Of a stretch of DNA of 64,000 nucleotides, positions 19,054 to 28,823 are shown piece by piece. The translations under genes and the position numbers were made by a program. The stretch lies in assembly GCF_008327685.1 (NCBI RefSeq), contig NZ_BDDE01000015.1, positions 124,001 to 188,000 on the forward strand, given 5' to 3'. This DNA comes from Actinomadura sp. K4S16 (GTDB taxonomy: Bacteria > Actinomycetota > Actinomycetes > Streptosporangiales > Streptosporangiaceae). The number at the start of each line of letters is the position of its first letter. Position 1 is the first letter of the stretch. The notes beneath the pieces were generated by a model. That model was given only the letters and a program-made list of their open reading frames with translations. It searched no databases and was not told where the DNA came from.

Positions 19054-20967
19054 ATGAGCATTGATTCGCCGACCCTCGGGGGGCGGTTGCAGGGTTGGCC
19101 GCCGTTCATCCGCGAGTTGGACGCGACCCTCTCGGTGCACTCCCAGTACGTCCTGTCGGGCAACCTGTACGACAGCTTCCTCTCGCCCGCGGCGGACGGC
19201 GCGCCCGCACAGCTGCTGCCGCTGCGCGCCCTGCTGTGGGAGACGCTGCGCTCCAGCGGCGCGTCCTTCATGGCCGTGTACGACCCGGTGGACGGGCTGC
19301 AGATCGTCCCCGGTCCCGAGGACGCCGCCGGGGCCGAGTCGGCCGCGGCGGCCGAGCGGCTGCTCGGCAAGGTGAAGGCGGACGAGAAGCCGTCGCTGGA
19401 GGGGCTGACCCGCTACCTGGCCGCGGTCGCCCGCCCGAAGGAGAACGTCCGCGCCGCGTTCGTGATCGACTCGGCGTCCCGCATCGCCCGCACCCCGACC
19501 GACCTGGAGCCTGCCGAGCGCGACTTCTTCCGGTTCTGCGCGAAGCTGTCGCGCAGCGCCCGCCCCGTGCGGGTGACCGGGCCGCGGCCGAAGCCGCTCT
19601 ACAACCCGGTCGTCTGGCTGGTGGAGCGGCCCGGCGACCTGCCGCCGTGGCTCACCGCAGACAACGAGAACATCCGCGAGATCACGATCCCGCGCCCGCA
19701 CCTCGGCGACCGGCAGGAGACGGCGCGGCTGCTGGCCCGCGCGTTCGGGGTCGGCGACGTCGCCGCCGACGAGGCCGCGGCGGCGGCCTGCGACGCGTTC
19801 GCCGAGCAGGCCGACGGGCTCACCCTCCAGTCGATGATCGAGGTGACCCGGCTGGCGAAGGAGCGCAACGTCGACCTCGCCGACCTGCCGGACGCGGTCC
19901 GCACCTACAAGCTCGGCGTGCTCGACAACCCGTGGAGCCGCGGCCACCTGCGGCGCCGGGTGCTGGACGGGGAGAAGCGCGTCCCCGAGCGGGTGATCGG
20001 GCAGCCGCAGGCCGTCACCAAGACCCTCGACATCCTCAAGCGGGCGGTGCTCGGCCTGTCGGGCGCGCAGGCGACCCGGTCCGGGAGCCGGCCGCGCGGG
20101 GTGCTGTTCTTCGCCGGCCCGACCGGCACCGGCAAGACGGAGCTGGCGAAGGCGATCACCGAGCTGGTCTTCGGGGACGAGTCGGCCTACCTGCGCTTCG
20201 ACATGAGCGAGTTCTCCGGCGAGGGGTCCGGCGACCGGCTGATCGGGTCGCCGCCCGGGTACGTGGGCCACGAGGCGGGCGGCGAGCTGACCAACGCCGT
20301 CCGCGAGGACCCGTTCCGGGTGATCCTCTTCGACGAGATCGAGAAGGCGCACCCCCGGATCCTGGACAAGTTCCTCCAGATCCTGGAGGACGGCCGCCTC
20401 ACCGACGGCCGCGGCAACACCGTGCACTTCTCCGAGTCGATCCTGATCTTCACCTCGAACCTCGGGATGTACGTCCCGGGCCGCGACCTGACGGCCCGCG
20501 ACGCCTCCCCGTTCGGATCGCCCGAGCGTGTGCAGAACATCACACCCGGGATGTCCTACGACGAGGTGGAGCAGCGCATCAAGGGCGCCGTGGCCGACCA
20601 CTTCACCGAGGTGCTGAACCGGCCCGAGCTGCTCAACCGGTTCGGCGACAACATCGTGGTGTTCGACTTCATCTCCGCCGAGGCCGCGCACAAGATCTTC
20701 GATCTGCAGTTCGCGAACATCTGCCGCCGGGTCACCGACGAGCACCGGCTCGTCCTGGCCGTGAAGGGCGAGGCGCTCGAGACGCTCCGCCGGTGGTGCA
20801 CGGAGGAGCTCGACAAGGGCGGGCGCGGCATCGGCATGGCCCTGGAGTCGCACTTCGTCAACCCGCTGGCGCGCGCGCTGTTCGACCGGGAGCTCGTCCC
20901 TGACAAGAAGGTCACCGTGACGGGGATCCGGCGCGAGGGCAGCATCGTGCATCTGGACCTCCAGTGA
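19054..20967 (+). CDS. ClpB-like AAA+ ATPase with degenerate N-terminal AAA region
   Basis: 637 residues. The C-terminal half is a ClpA/ClpB-type AAA+ module: GPTGTGKTEL Walker A (about 356-365), GSPPGYVGHEAGGELT with the pore-loop Tyr, RVILFDEIEKAHP Walker B (about 420-432), and IFTSNLG sensor 1. The first ~290 residues lack a P-loop but keep AAA-like landmarks (VHSQYVLSGNLYD, AFVIDSASRIA, EITIPRPHLGDR), suggesting a dead AAA domain. There is no Clp N-domain or M-domain, so it is not ClpB itself. The ATG has GGAG eight bases upstream and the stop overlaps the radical SAM start (GTGA). It probably unfolds or remodels a target. Confidence 0.9.
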   Translation: MSIDSPTLGGRLQGWPPFIRELDATLSVHSQYVLSGNLYDSFLSPAADGAPAQLLPLRALLWETLRSSGASFMAVYDPVDGLQIVPGPEDAAGAESAAAAERLLGKVKADEKPSLEGLTRYLAAVARPKENVRAAFVIDSASRIARTPTDLEPAERDFFRFCAKLSRSARPVRVTGPRPKPLYNPVVWLVERPGDLPPWLTADNENIREITIPRPHLGDRQETARLLARAFGVGDVAADEAAAAACDAFAEQADGLTLQSMIEVTRLAKERNVDLADLPDAVRTYKLGVLDNPWSRGHLRRRVLDGEKRVPERVIGQPQAVTKTLDILKRAVLGLSGAQATRSGSRPRGVLFFAGPTGTGKTELAKAITELVFGDESAYLRFDMSEFSGEGSGDRLIGSPPGYVGHEAGGELTNAVREDPFRVILFDEIEKAHPRILDKFLQILEDGRLTDGRGNTVHFSESILIFTSNLGMYVPGRDLTARDASPFGSPERVQNITPGMSYDEVEQRIKGAVADHFTEVLNRPELLNRFGDNIVVFDFISAEAAHKIFDLQFANICRRVTDEHRLVLAVKGEALETLRRWCTEELDKGGRGIGMALESHFVNPLARALFDRELVPDKKVTVTGIRREGSIVHLDLQ

Positions 20968-21713
20968 GCACGGGTCGGCCCCCCGCGGCCGGAGACGGCG
21001 CCGGCGAGACGCTGCTGCTCGCCAAGGCGCACTACCCGGTGACCACACTCGGCCCCGGGACGCGGGCGGGCATCTGGACGCAGGGCTGCACGCTGCACTG
21101 CGACGGCTGCCTCTCCCGCGACACGTGGGACGCCGACCCGGGACGGGCGATCCCCGTCGACGCGGTTCTAGGATGGCTCGCGTCCCTGCCGGAACCGGTC
21201 GACGGGGTGACCATCTCGGGCGGTGAGCCCTTCCAGCAGCCGGCCGCGCTGGCGGCCCTGGTGCGGGGGATCCGCGCGTGGCGGGAGAATCGCGGCCGTG
21301 AGACGATTGCGTTGGACATATTGGTTTACAGCGGATATGCCTACTCTCGGCTCTCGCGCGCCGCAGTGACGCGCGAGATCGTGGACATGTGCGACGCCGT
21401 GATCACGGGGCCGTACGTCGACCGGCTCAATCCGGGGGGGCGACACTCCGGGGACGGCTCTCTACTCTGGAGGGGGTCGGCCAACCAGCGTGTCGTGCCG
21501 GTGTCCCAGCTGGGACGCGAGCGGTACGGGGCAGTGGCCGGCGTCGGCGACACTGAAGGAAGAGGGCCCCGAGTACAGGTGTCCGTGGACGAAGGGCCGG
21601 AGGGAAGGCGGGTGTACTACATCGGGATCCCGCGACGGGGTGACATGGAGCACCTCACGTCGAGGCTCGACCGCGCCGGGGTGCGCTCGGGGGATGTGTC
21701 ATGGCGACCTTGA
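20964..21713 (+). CDS. NrdG-like radical SAM, single 4Fe-4S cluster protein
   Basis: 249 residues. The cluster motif is CTLHCDGC (C42, C46, C49; CX3CX2C) and SAM binding is marked by ISGGEPFQQP (about 85-93). The layout (TQGCTLHCDGC, then W, then GGEP) is that of NrdG/PflA-type activating enzymes rather than SPASM maturases. No anaerobic ribonucleotide reductase or glycyl-radical enzyme gene is in this window. The GTG start overlaps the AAA+ stop and its own 3' end overlaps the FHA gene by 13 bases, so it belongs to the same operon. Its substrate is unknown; a peptide, protein or nucleotide modified within this system is possible. Confidence 0.88.
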   Translation: MSTGRPPAAGDGAGETLLLAKAHYPVTTLGPGTRAGIWTQGCTLHCDGCLSRDTWDADPGRAIPVDAVLGWLASLPEPVDGVTISGGEPFQQPAALAALVRGIRAWRENRGRETIALDILVYSGYAYSRLSRAAVTREIVDMCDAVITGPYVDRLNPGGRHSGDGSLLWRGSANQRVVPVSQLGRERYGAVAGVGDTEGRGPRVQVSVDEGPEGRRVYYIGIPRRGDMEHLTSRLDRAGVRSGDVSWRP

Positions 21714-23032
21714 ACTGTCCGGTCTGTGACGAGCCTGTCCAGCCGGGCGATCTGCTCTGCATGAGCTGCGGAGCCAACCTGGCGCGCGCCGGCGGCGCGC
21801 CCCAGCCGGGCCCGGGCGGGTACGACCAGCGGGTCCCCCCGCCGCCGGGGCCGCAGGGCGGCCAGCCGTACGGCCAGCCCCAGCACGGGCAGCCGCAGTA
21901 CGGGCAGCCTCAGCACGGGCAGCCGCAGTACGGCCAGCCGCAGCAGAACGACCCGTACCAGCAGCAGGCCCCGCACCAGCCGGGTCCCTCCGCGCAGCCG
22001 CAGGACCCGTGGGGCCCGCCGCAGCCGCAGCCGCAGCCGGACGCGTGGGGGCCGCCGCAGCAGCCCCCCGCCGACCAGCAGGGGCAGCACCAGTACGGCC
22101 AGCCCCAGCACGGGCAGCCCCAGCACGGGCAGCCTCAGCACGGCGGCCAGCCCCAGCACGGGGGCCAGGCGCCCATTCAGCAGCAGCCGGCCGACCCGTG
22201 GGGCATGCCGCAGCAGCAGCCGCCCCAGGATCCGTGGGGCGCGCCGCAGCAGTCCCCGGGGCCCGAGCAGCAGTACCAGTCCCCTCCTCAGGACCAGTAC
22301 CAGCAGCCCCAGGACCAGTACCAGCAGCCGCAGTACGGCCAGCCGCAGGACCAGTACCAGCCGCAGGACCAGTACGGCGCCCCGCAGCCCGGTCCGGGCG
22401 ACCACCAGTTCGGCCCGCCGCAGCCGCAGCCCCCGTACGGGCAGCCGCAGCACGGGGGCCAGCCCCAGCACGGCGGCCACCCTCAGCACGGTGGTCCGCC
22501 GCAGCACGGGCAGCCCCCGCACGGCCAGCCGCAGCACGGGGGCCAGCCGCCGCTGCCGCCGCACGGCCGTGAGGCGACGCTGCTGCCGCACGAGCACAAC
22601 CAGGGCCAGCGCCCGCCCGCGCCCGACAGCACGGCGTTCATGTGCCCGTACTGCGAGGCGGTGCTGACCAACCCGGGCGCCGCGCAGTGCGACTCGTGCC
22701 TGCGCCCGCTGCCGCAGAAGGGCACGCCCGTCCTGCGCGTCCAGTTCCCGACGGGCGAGCTCAAGGTCTCCGTCGGGCAGCACCTGGTGCTCGGCCGCGA
22801 CGCGGGCCAGTCGCCGGTGGCGGCCACGTTCACCCAGTACGACAACGTGTCGCGGCGCCACTCGACCGTGTGGCTCGACCCGTCCGGCACGGCGTGGGTG
22901 CGCGACGAGGGCTCCACCAACGGGACGTTCGTCAACGGCGAGCGGCTCCCCCGCGGCGTGGAGGCCCCGCTCCGCGACGGCGACCAGCTCCGCCTGGCCG
23001 CCGACGTGACGGGAACCGTCCAGCTGAACTGA
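21701..23032 (+). CDS. Zinc-ribbon / QPQHG-repeat / FHA-domain protein
   Basis: 443 residues. An N-terminal zinc ribbon (C6, C9, C20, C23) is followed by ~250 residues of Gln/Pro/Gly/His-rich repeats (QPQHG, QPQYG, QDQYQQP). A second zinc ribbon, CPYC...CDSC (about 314-330), precedes a C-terminal FHA domain (about 345-443) with GRDAG, SRRH and STNGTFVNGE, the residues that bind phosphothreonine. It closes the kinase operon and is the likely phospho-reader. The repeat tract may drive condensation or flexible tethering. The protein has no signal peptide, so it should be cytoplasmic. Confidence 0.9.
   Translation: MATLNCPVCDEPVQPGDLLCMSCGANLARAGGAPQPGPGGYDQRVPPPPGPQGGQPYGQPQHGQPQYGQPQHGQPQYGQPQQNDPYQQQAPHQPGPSAQPQDPWGPPQPQPQPDAWGPPQQPPADQQGQHQYGQPQHGQPQHGQPQHGGQPQHGGQAPIQQQPADPWGMPQQQPPQDPWGAPQQSPGPEQQYQSPPQDQYQQPQDQYQQPQYGQPQDQYQPQDQYGAPQPGPGDHQFGPPQPQPPYGQPQHGGQPQHGGHPQHGGPPQHGQPPHGQPQHGGQPPLPPHGREATLLPHEHNQGQRPPAPDSTAFMCPYCEAVLTNPGAAQCDSCLRPLPQKGTPVLRVQFPTGELKVSVGQHLVLGRDAGQSPVAATFTQYDNVSRRHSTVWLDPSGTAWVRDEGSTNGTFVNGERLPRGVEAPLRDGDQLRLAADVTGTVQLN
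21868..22570 (+). repeat. Coding tandem repeats of QPQHG/QPQYG type
   Basis: Imperfect 15-base units encoding Q-P-Q-H/Y-G, interspersed with QDQYQQP-like units, run through the centre of the FHA gene. Copy number is prone to slippage and may differ between strains. It is a protein-coding repeat, not a CRISPR: units are contiguous and in frame. Confidence 0.85.
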
Positions 23033-23046
23033 GCGACACGCGACGA

Positions 23047-23092
23047 AAAGAGGCGGCCCCGCGGTTCTCCGGAACCGCGGGGCCGCCTCTTT
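23047..23092. terminator. Strong bidirectional terminator between the FHA gene and typA
   Basis: A perfect 21-bp stem (23047-23067 pairing with 23072-23092) with a TCCG tetraloop. The arms begin AAAGAGG and end CCTCTTT, so each strand ends in a short T-run. It sits between two convergent stops (23032 and 23104) and should terminate both operons. Confidence 0.92.
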
Positions 23093-23103
23093 CGCTTACC
23101 TGC

Positions 23104-24957
<1,854 letters not shown>

Positions 24958-25079
24958 GCGGGTTCGCCTTGCGTGAGAGTTCGGGGATCGCCGCAGACAC
25001 GCGGCAGTCCCCCATTCTACTTGGCCGTGCGTACCATCCATCCCGAGCCGTTCGTACCGCCGGTCACACCGGGCCCCGA

Positions 25080-25109
25080 TTGGCGAACTTTGCTCGTTCT
25101 TTGTAATCT
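25080..25109 (+). promoter_or_regulatory. Probable sigma70-type promoter of the NlpC/P60 gene
   Basis: TTGGCG (25080-25085), 18-base spacer, TAATCT (25104-25109). Transcription would start near 25116, just ahead of the riboswitch. The divergent typA promoter probably uses TAGAAT at 25014-25019 on the other strand. Confidence 0.6.
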
Positions 25110-25129
25110 TCCCGAGATCCGGTCGTCCG

Positions 25130-25285
25130 GAGTCCCCTCCCCGGGACTGCGGCCGGAACGCCGAATCTCCCGAGAAGCGGGAGAACCGGGGACCCACCAC
25201 CCTCGGGGTGAATCGACACGTGTCGTAGGGCGACTCCTGGCCCGAACCCGTCAGCTAACCCGGTAGGCGTGCGAGGAGAGGAGAA
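25130..25285 (+). promoter_or_regulatory. c-di-AMP riboswitch (ydaO/yuaA class)
   Basis: The leader of the NlpC/P60 gene carries the class's signature blocks in order: GAACCGGGGACCCA (near 25182), GGGGTGAATCG (25205-25215), then GGGCGACTCC, CCCGAACCCGTCAGCTAACC (25241-25260), GGTAGGCG (25262-25269) and GAGGAGAGGAG. These are the conserved, pseudoknotted core segments of ydaO RNAs, which in actinobacteria precede rpf and NlpC/P60 cell-wall hydrolase genes. c-di-AMP binding would be expected to lower expression. Boundaries are approximate; the 3' end reaches the ribosome site. Confidence 0.9.
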
Positions 25286-25292
25286 CACCGGC

Positions 25293-26309
25293 TTGGTTCC
25301 GGATTCCCGTCGGCGGCGTCGCATCATGCCCACCGCCACAGCCACCCTGCTCCTGATCGGCCTGGGCGCCGCCGCGCCGAACGTCGCCCGCGCCGCGCAG
25401 CCGTCCCGGCACGCCGCCGCGCCGTCGGCGCCCAGCCCGACCCCGACGACGGAGAAGGGCCTGCGCAAGAGCCTGGACGCGCTGAACGAAGAGGCCGAGA
25501 TCCTCACGGAGAAGTTCAACAAGGCCCGCGTGGAGCTCGGCAAGGCCCGCAAGGCCGAGCAGGACGCCACCAAGGAGGCCGCGCGGCTGCGCGCCCTCGC
25601 CGAGCCCGCCCGCCAGCGGCTCGGCAGCCTGGCCGCGGCCAACTACATGGCCGGCGGCCCCGACGTCCTCTTCGGCTCCGGCGCGTCCGCCGAGGGGCTG
25701 TCCGACCGCGCCTACCTCGCGCAGAGCCAGGCCACCGCCGTCCTCGCGCTGAAGAAGCAGATCGACCAGGCCGACGCCGCGCAGCGCACCGCCCAGGCCA
25801 AGAGCGCGCAGCTCAAGAAGGCCTGGGACGACGCCAAGAAGGCGCGCGACGCGGCCAAGTCCAAGGTCGGCGAGGTGATGAAGCGCCTCGACAAGCTGAC
25901 CACCACCCACGCGCGCGACCCGCGCACCGGGCTCACGGCCACCGTGAAGGGCTCGGACCTGCCCGCCAAGATGGCCCGCAAGGCGCTCACCAAGCTCGGC
26001 TCCCCGTACGTGTGGGCCGCCGCCGGACCGAACAGCTTCGACTGCTCCGGCCTCGTCGTCTGGGCCTACACCCAGGTCGGCAAGCCCGGCCTCCCGCACT
26101 ACACCGGCGACCTGTTCGCCATGGGCACCAAGGTCTCGCGCGGCTCGCTGCGCTCCGGCGACCTGGTCTACTTCGGCAGCAACCTCCACCACATGGGCAT
26201 CTACCTCGGCGACGGCAAGTACCTGCACGCCCCCCAGACCGGCGACGTGGTCAAGATCTCCAAACTCAGCGAACGCTCCGACTTCGCCGGCGCAAACCGG
26301 ATCAGCTGA
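25293..26309 (+). CDS. Secreted NlpC/P60 endopeptidase under c-di-AMP riboswitch control
   Basis: About 338 residues. A basic N-terminus and hydrophobic signal segment (MPTATATLLLIGLGAAAP) precede two long coiled-coil helices (about 60-220), then an NlpC/P60 domain (about 232-338). The catalytic Cys is in NSFDCSGLVVWAY and the His in HHMGIYLGDG, with HAPQTG completing the site. The layout is that of RipA/RpfI-type peptidoglycan D,L-endopeptidases. The start is uncertain: TTG at 25293 has GGAG nine bases upstream, whereas GTG at 25269 lies inside the riboswitch and ATG at 25326 is internal to the signal. It cleaves wall stem peptides outside the cell. Confidence 0.9.
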   Translation: MVPDSRRRRRIMPTATATLLLIGLGAAAPNVARAAQPSRHAAAPSAPSPTPTTEKGLRKSLDALNEEAEILTEKFNKARVELGKARKAEQDATKEAARLRALAEPARQRLGSLAAANYMAGGPDVLFGSGASAEGLSDRAYLAQSQATAVLALKKQIDQADAAQRTAQAKSAQLKKAWDDAKKARDAAKSKVGEVMKRLDKLTTTHARDPRTGLTATVKGSDLPAKMARKALTKLGSPYVWAAAGPNSFDCSGLVVWAYTQVGKPGLPHYTGDLFAMGTKVSRGSLRSGDLVYFGSNLHHMGIYLGDGKYLHAPQTGDVVKISKLSERSDFAGANRIS

Positions 26310-26679
26310 GGCCCTGAGCCGCGAGGAGGTCTATGACCGGGCGGTCGCCGGGGAGCCAGTCGACGTCGTAGAGCTCGGACGGGGTGAGCCAGCGGAGTTC
26401 CAGGTGCTCCAGGGCCTGCGGTTCGCCTTCGACGATCTCGGCCGTCCAGACGCGGAGGAGGCTGCGCTCGCTCAGGCGCCAGTCGCCGCCGACGCGGCGG
26501 CCGAGGCGGACCTTCACGGCCAGTTCCTCGTGGCACTCGCGCACCAGGGCGTCCTCGTCCGACTCGCCGGGGTCGACCTTGCCGCCGGGCAGTTCCCAGC
26601 CGCCCGCCATGTGCGGCGGCTCCGCGCGCTGGGCGGCCAGCAGGCGCCCCTCCGACAGGATCGCCGCACCCACCACCAC
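26302..26679 (-). CDS. Nudix hydrolase (MutT-like)
   Basis: About 125 residues. The Nudix box is complete: GGKVDPGESDEDALVRECHEEL matches GX5EX7REUXEE. N-terminal VVVGAAILSEGRLLAAQRA and the ELPGGKV lead-in are typical of MutT-type (d)NTP pyrophosphohydrolases that sanitise oxidised nucleotides. The start is uncertain because no ATG is near the domain start: the GTG at 26679 (first of three consecutive Val codons) is chosen. The gene follows the Mut7-C gene closely on the same strand and its 3' end overlaps the tail of the convergent NlpC/P60 gene by eight bases. Confidence 0.85.
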   Translation of the reverse strand: MVVGAAILSEGRLLAAQRAEPPHMAGGWELPGGKVDPGESDEDALVRECHEELAVKVRLGRRVGGDWRLSERSLLRVWTAEIVEGEPQALEHLELRWLTPSELYDVDWLPGDRPVIDLLAAQGLS

Positions 26680-26717
26680 GAGATCGATCTCGACCAGCTC
26701 CTCTCCGTGCTTCTCCC

Positions 26718-27500
26718 TCAGACCGCGGCGCCGGTCCGTCCGGTTCCGTTGCCCCGGAGGGCGTCGACCAGTCGCGTCGCGTCGCGGACGATCTCCTCCA
26801 GGCGGTCGCCGTGCGCGCCGCGCCAGTACAGCTGACCGCAGTCGGCGCAGCGGCCGTAGACGTCGTAGTTGCGTCGCGTGCCCGCCTGCAGCTCGCGCTC
26901 GATCTCCTGCTTGTCGACCGGGACGAGCTCGCCGTTGCATGCGGTGCAGCGCGTCCACGGCCGCAGGACGGGCGCGAACCGGTCGAGCAGGTCGCGGAGC
27001 TGGTCGTCCGGGCGCGAGCCGCGGACGTAGGCGCCGAACCACAGCGCGCGGCGGCGCAGGAGGCCGCGGTCCTGGGTGAGCAGGACACGGCGCTCCTCGT
27101 TGGCCTGGACGACGAGCGCCGGGTCGTCCATGTCGTTGTGGTAGGCGGTGTCGAGGCCGAGCAGGCGCATGCGCCGGGCCAGCGTCCCGAGGTGGACGTC
27201 GAGGAGGAAGCGCGGCGCGACCTGGCCCGGGTCCAGCGGGACGGGCTGGGGGCGCGGCACCGCCGCCACCCGGACCTCGGCGCCGACCGCGGGCCGGGTG
27301 GCGGGCCCGGCGGGCTCGCCGTCGGCCGTCATCGGGCCCGCCTCGGGCAGCGGCACGCCCAGCGACTCCACGAGGTGCCCCAGCGTGGAGGTCCCGTCGT
27401 AGGGCACGCGGGCCGGGGCCACCCGCCGGGTGGCGGGCAGGAACATCAGCAGCTCGTCGGCGACGCGGATCGTTATCTCGGACTCCACGCAGATCAGCAT
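26718..27500 (-). CDS. Mut7-C RNase domain protein with N-terminal ubiquitin-like domain
   Basis: 260 residues. Residues 1-90 match the ubiquitin/ThiS-like domain often fused to Mut7-C proteins (TIRVADELLMFLP, GTSTLGHLVESLGVP). Residues 95-250 are the Mut7-C PIN-like nuclease: RFLLDVHLGTLARRMRLLG, TQDRGLL, and a CTAC...CADC zinc ribbon. Named after Mut7 of C. elegans, the domain is predicted to be an RNase, but substrates in bacteria are unknown. The ATG at 27500 has no obvious ribosome site; GTG at codon 5 is an alternative. It is downstream of the amidohydrolase (30-base gap) and upstream of the Nudix gene. Confidence 0.85.
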   Translation of the reverse strand: MLICVESEITIRVADELLMFLPATRRVAPARVPYDGTSTLGHLVESLGVPLPEAGPMTADGEPAGPATRPAVGAEVRVAAVPRPQPVPLDPGQVAPRFLLDVHLGTLARRMRLLGLDTAYHNDMDDPALVVQANEERRVLLTQDRGLLRRRALWFGAYVRGSRPDDQLRDLLDRFAPVLRPWTRCTACNGELVPVDKQEIERELQAGTRRNYDVYGRCADCGQLYWRGAHGDRLEEIVRDATRLVDALRGNGTGRTGAAV

Positions 27501-27529
27501 GCCACGTGCGGCCGACGATTCTCCTCGGC

Positions 27530-28819
27530 TCAGGCCGCCGTCACGCGCGCGGCGGACTCCGTCAGCGACGCCAGCAGGGCGGGGACGTCGTGGCCCGTCA
27601 GCACTCCCCCGCGCTTGACCATCCGGCCGCCGACGAGGACGGTGTCGACGTTGCGCGTGTCGGCCGCCAGCACCACGGCCGCGACGGGGTCGTGGGCCGC
27701 CGCGACGCCGAGGGTGTCGGTGCGCAGGACGAGGAGGTCGGCCTGCTTGCCCGGGGTCAGCGACCCGGTGGCGTCCGCCAGCCCGGCGGCCTCGGCTCCC
27801 TCGATCGTGGCCATCCGGAGGGCGTCGGCGGTGGTGAAGCCGAGGCCGGCGCCGTCCGGGCGGCCCCGTTCGATGACGTAGGCGGCGCGCATGACGCTGA
27901 ACATGTCGCCGGGTCCGCAGGCGACGGTGTCGGCGCCGAGCGCGGTCGGGACGCCCGCGGCGCGGGCGCGTCCGGTGGGCGGGGCGCCGATGTTCACGGC
28001 GGCCTCGATGGCGGGGGCGACGGAGACCGTCCCGCCGCTCCCGGCGATCCGCTTCAGCTCCTCGTCGGTGTAGAAGTTGGCGTGCACGTACATCGCGGGG
28101 TGGTCCATCAGCCCGTGGGCGTCCAGGAACGCCAGGCCGCTCGCGGCGCTCTCGGCGCCGTGGCCGCCCATGTGCGCGGTGACCGGCAGCCCGAGGTCGC
28201 GGGCCGTCCGCCATTCGGCGAGCGCGCGCTCGGCGCCCGCGATCTCCGGGCCGAGCGCGGCCAGCGCCATCGTGACGGTGCCGCCGGGGCCGCCGAAGTA
28301 CTCGCGGTGGACGCGGCCGGTCTCGGCGGCGAGCGCGCCGAGGTCTCCGTCGCCGCCGTAGCAGTACCCGAACACCGCCCTGATCCCGGACTCCCGCAGC
28401 GCCGCGATGTTCGCCTCGGTGTGGCCGGGGCCGAGCTGGATGTGCGACCAGTCGACCAGCGTGGTGATGCCGGAGTCGAGGCATTCCAGGGAGCCGGCGA
28501 GCGTCCCGGCGAACACGTCCTCGGGACGGTACCGGGGTGCCATCTCGCCGAGGACGCGTTGCAGGTAGGCGGGGAGCGTGCCGTCGGCCACGGCCGCGCG
28601 GATCCCCGCCTGCCAGGTGTGCCGGTGGGTGTCGACGAAGCCCGGCATGACGATGCGGCCGGTCGCGTCGATGGTCTCGGCGCCCTCCGGCGCGGCGAGC
28701 CCCGGGCCGACGGCGGCGATGCGGCCGTCCTCGACGAGCACGTCGGCGGTCCCAAGCACGGTCGGCCGGGGCGCGGTGTCGATGACGAGGCCGTTCGTGA
28801 GCAGTAGAGTCGTTGTCAT
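27530..28819 (-). CDS. Metal-dependent amidohydrolase (chlorohydrolase/cytosine deaminase-like)
   Basis: 429 residues. The TIM-barrel amidohydrolase signature is present: N-terminal beta-sandwich, PGFVDTHRHTWQAG (metal His pair), TAHMGGHG, and GADTVACGPGDM, followed by a C-terminal GKQADLLVLRTD segment. Family members deaminate or dechlorinate heterocycles such as guanine, S-adenosylhomocysteine or triazines. The substrate cannot be set here. The ATG at 28819 is clear. The gene is divergent from a MarR regulator across a 61-base AT-rich operator, so expression is probably derepressed by a substrate-like ligand. Confidence 0.9.
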   Translation of the reverse strand: MTTTLLLTNGLVIDTAPRPTVLGTADVLVEDGRIAAVGPGLAAPEGAETIDATGRIVMPGFVDTHRHTWQAGIRAAVADGTLPAYLQRVLGEMAPRYRPEDVFAGTLAGSLECLDSGITTLVDWSHIQLGPGHTEANIAALRESGIRAVFGYCYGGDGDLGALAAETGRVHREYFGGPGGTVTMALAALGPEIAGAERALAEWRTARDLGLPVTAHMGGHGAESAASGLAFLDAHGLMDHPAMYVHANFYTDEELKRIAGSGGTVSVAPAIEAAVNIGAPPTGRARAAGVPTALGADTVACGPGDMFSVMRAAYVIERGRPDGAGLGFTTADALRMATIEGAEAAGLADATGSLTPGKQADLLVLRTDTLGVAAAHDPVAAVVLAADTRNVDTVLVGGRMVKRGGVLTGHDVPALLASLTESAARVTAA

Positions 28820-28823
28820 GCTC

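Noticed and set aside
19054-20967. Housekeeping ClpB chaperone
   Set aside because: Only one active AAA module, no Clp N-domain or M-domain, and operon context is unlike clpB.
20964-21713. Prokaryotic viperin
   Set aside because: The cluster motif and GGEP are shared by many radical SAM enzymes; the short NrdG-like layout without a viperin-type C-terminal region or nucleotide kinase neighbour argues against it.
21868-22570. CRISPR-like repetition
   Set aside because: Repeats are contiguous 15-base coding units without spacers and stay in frame.
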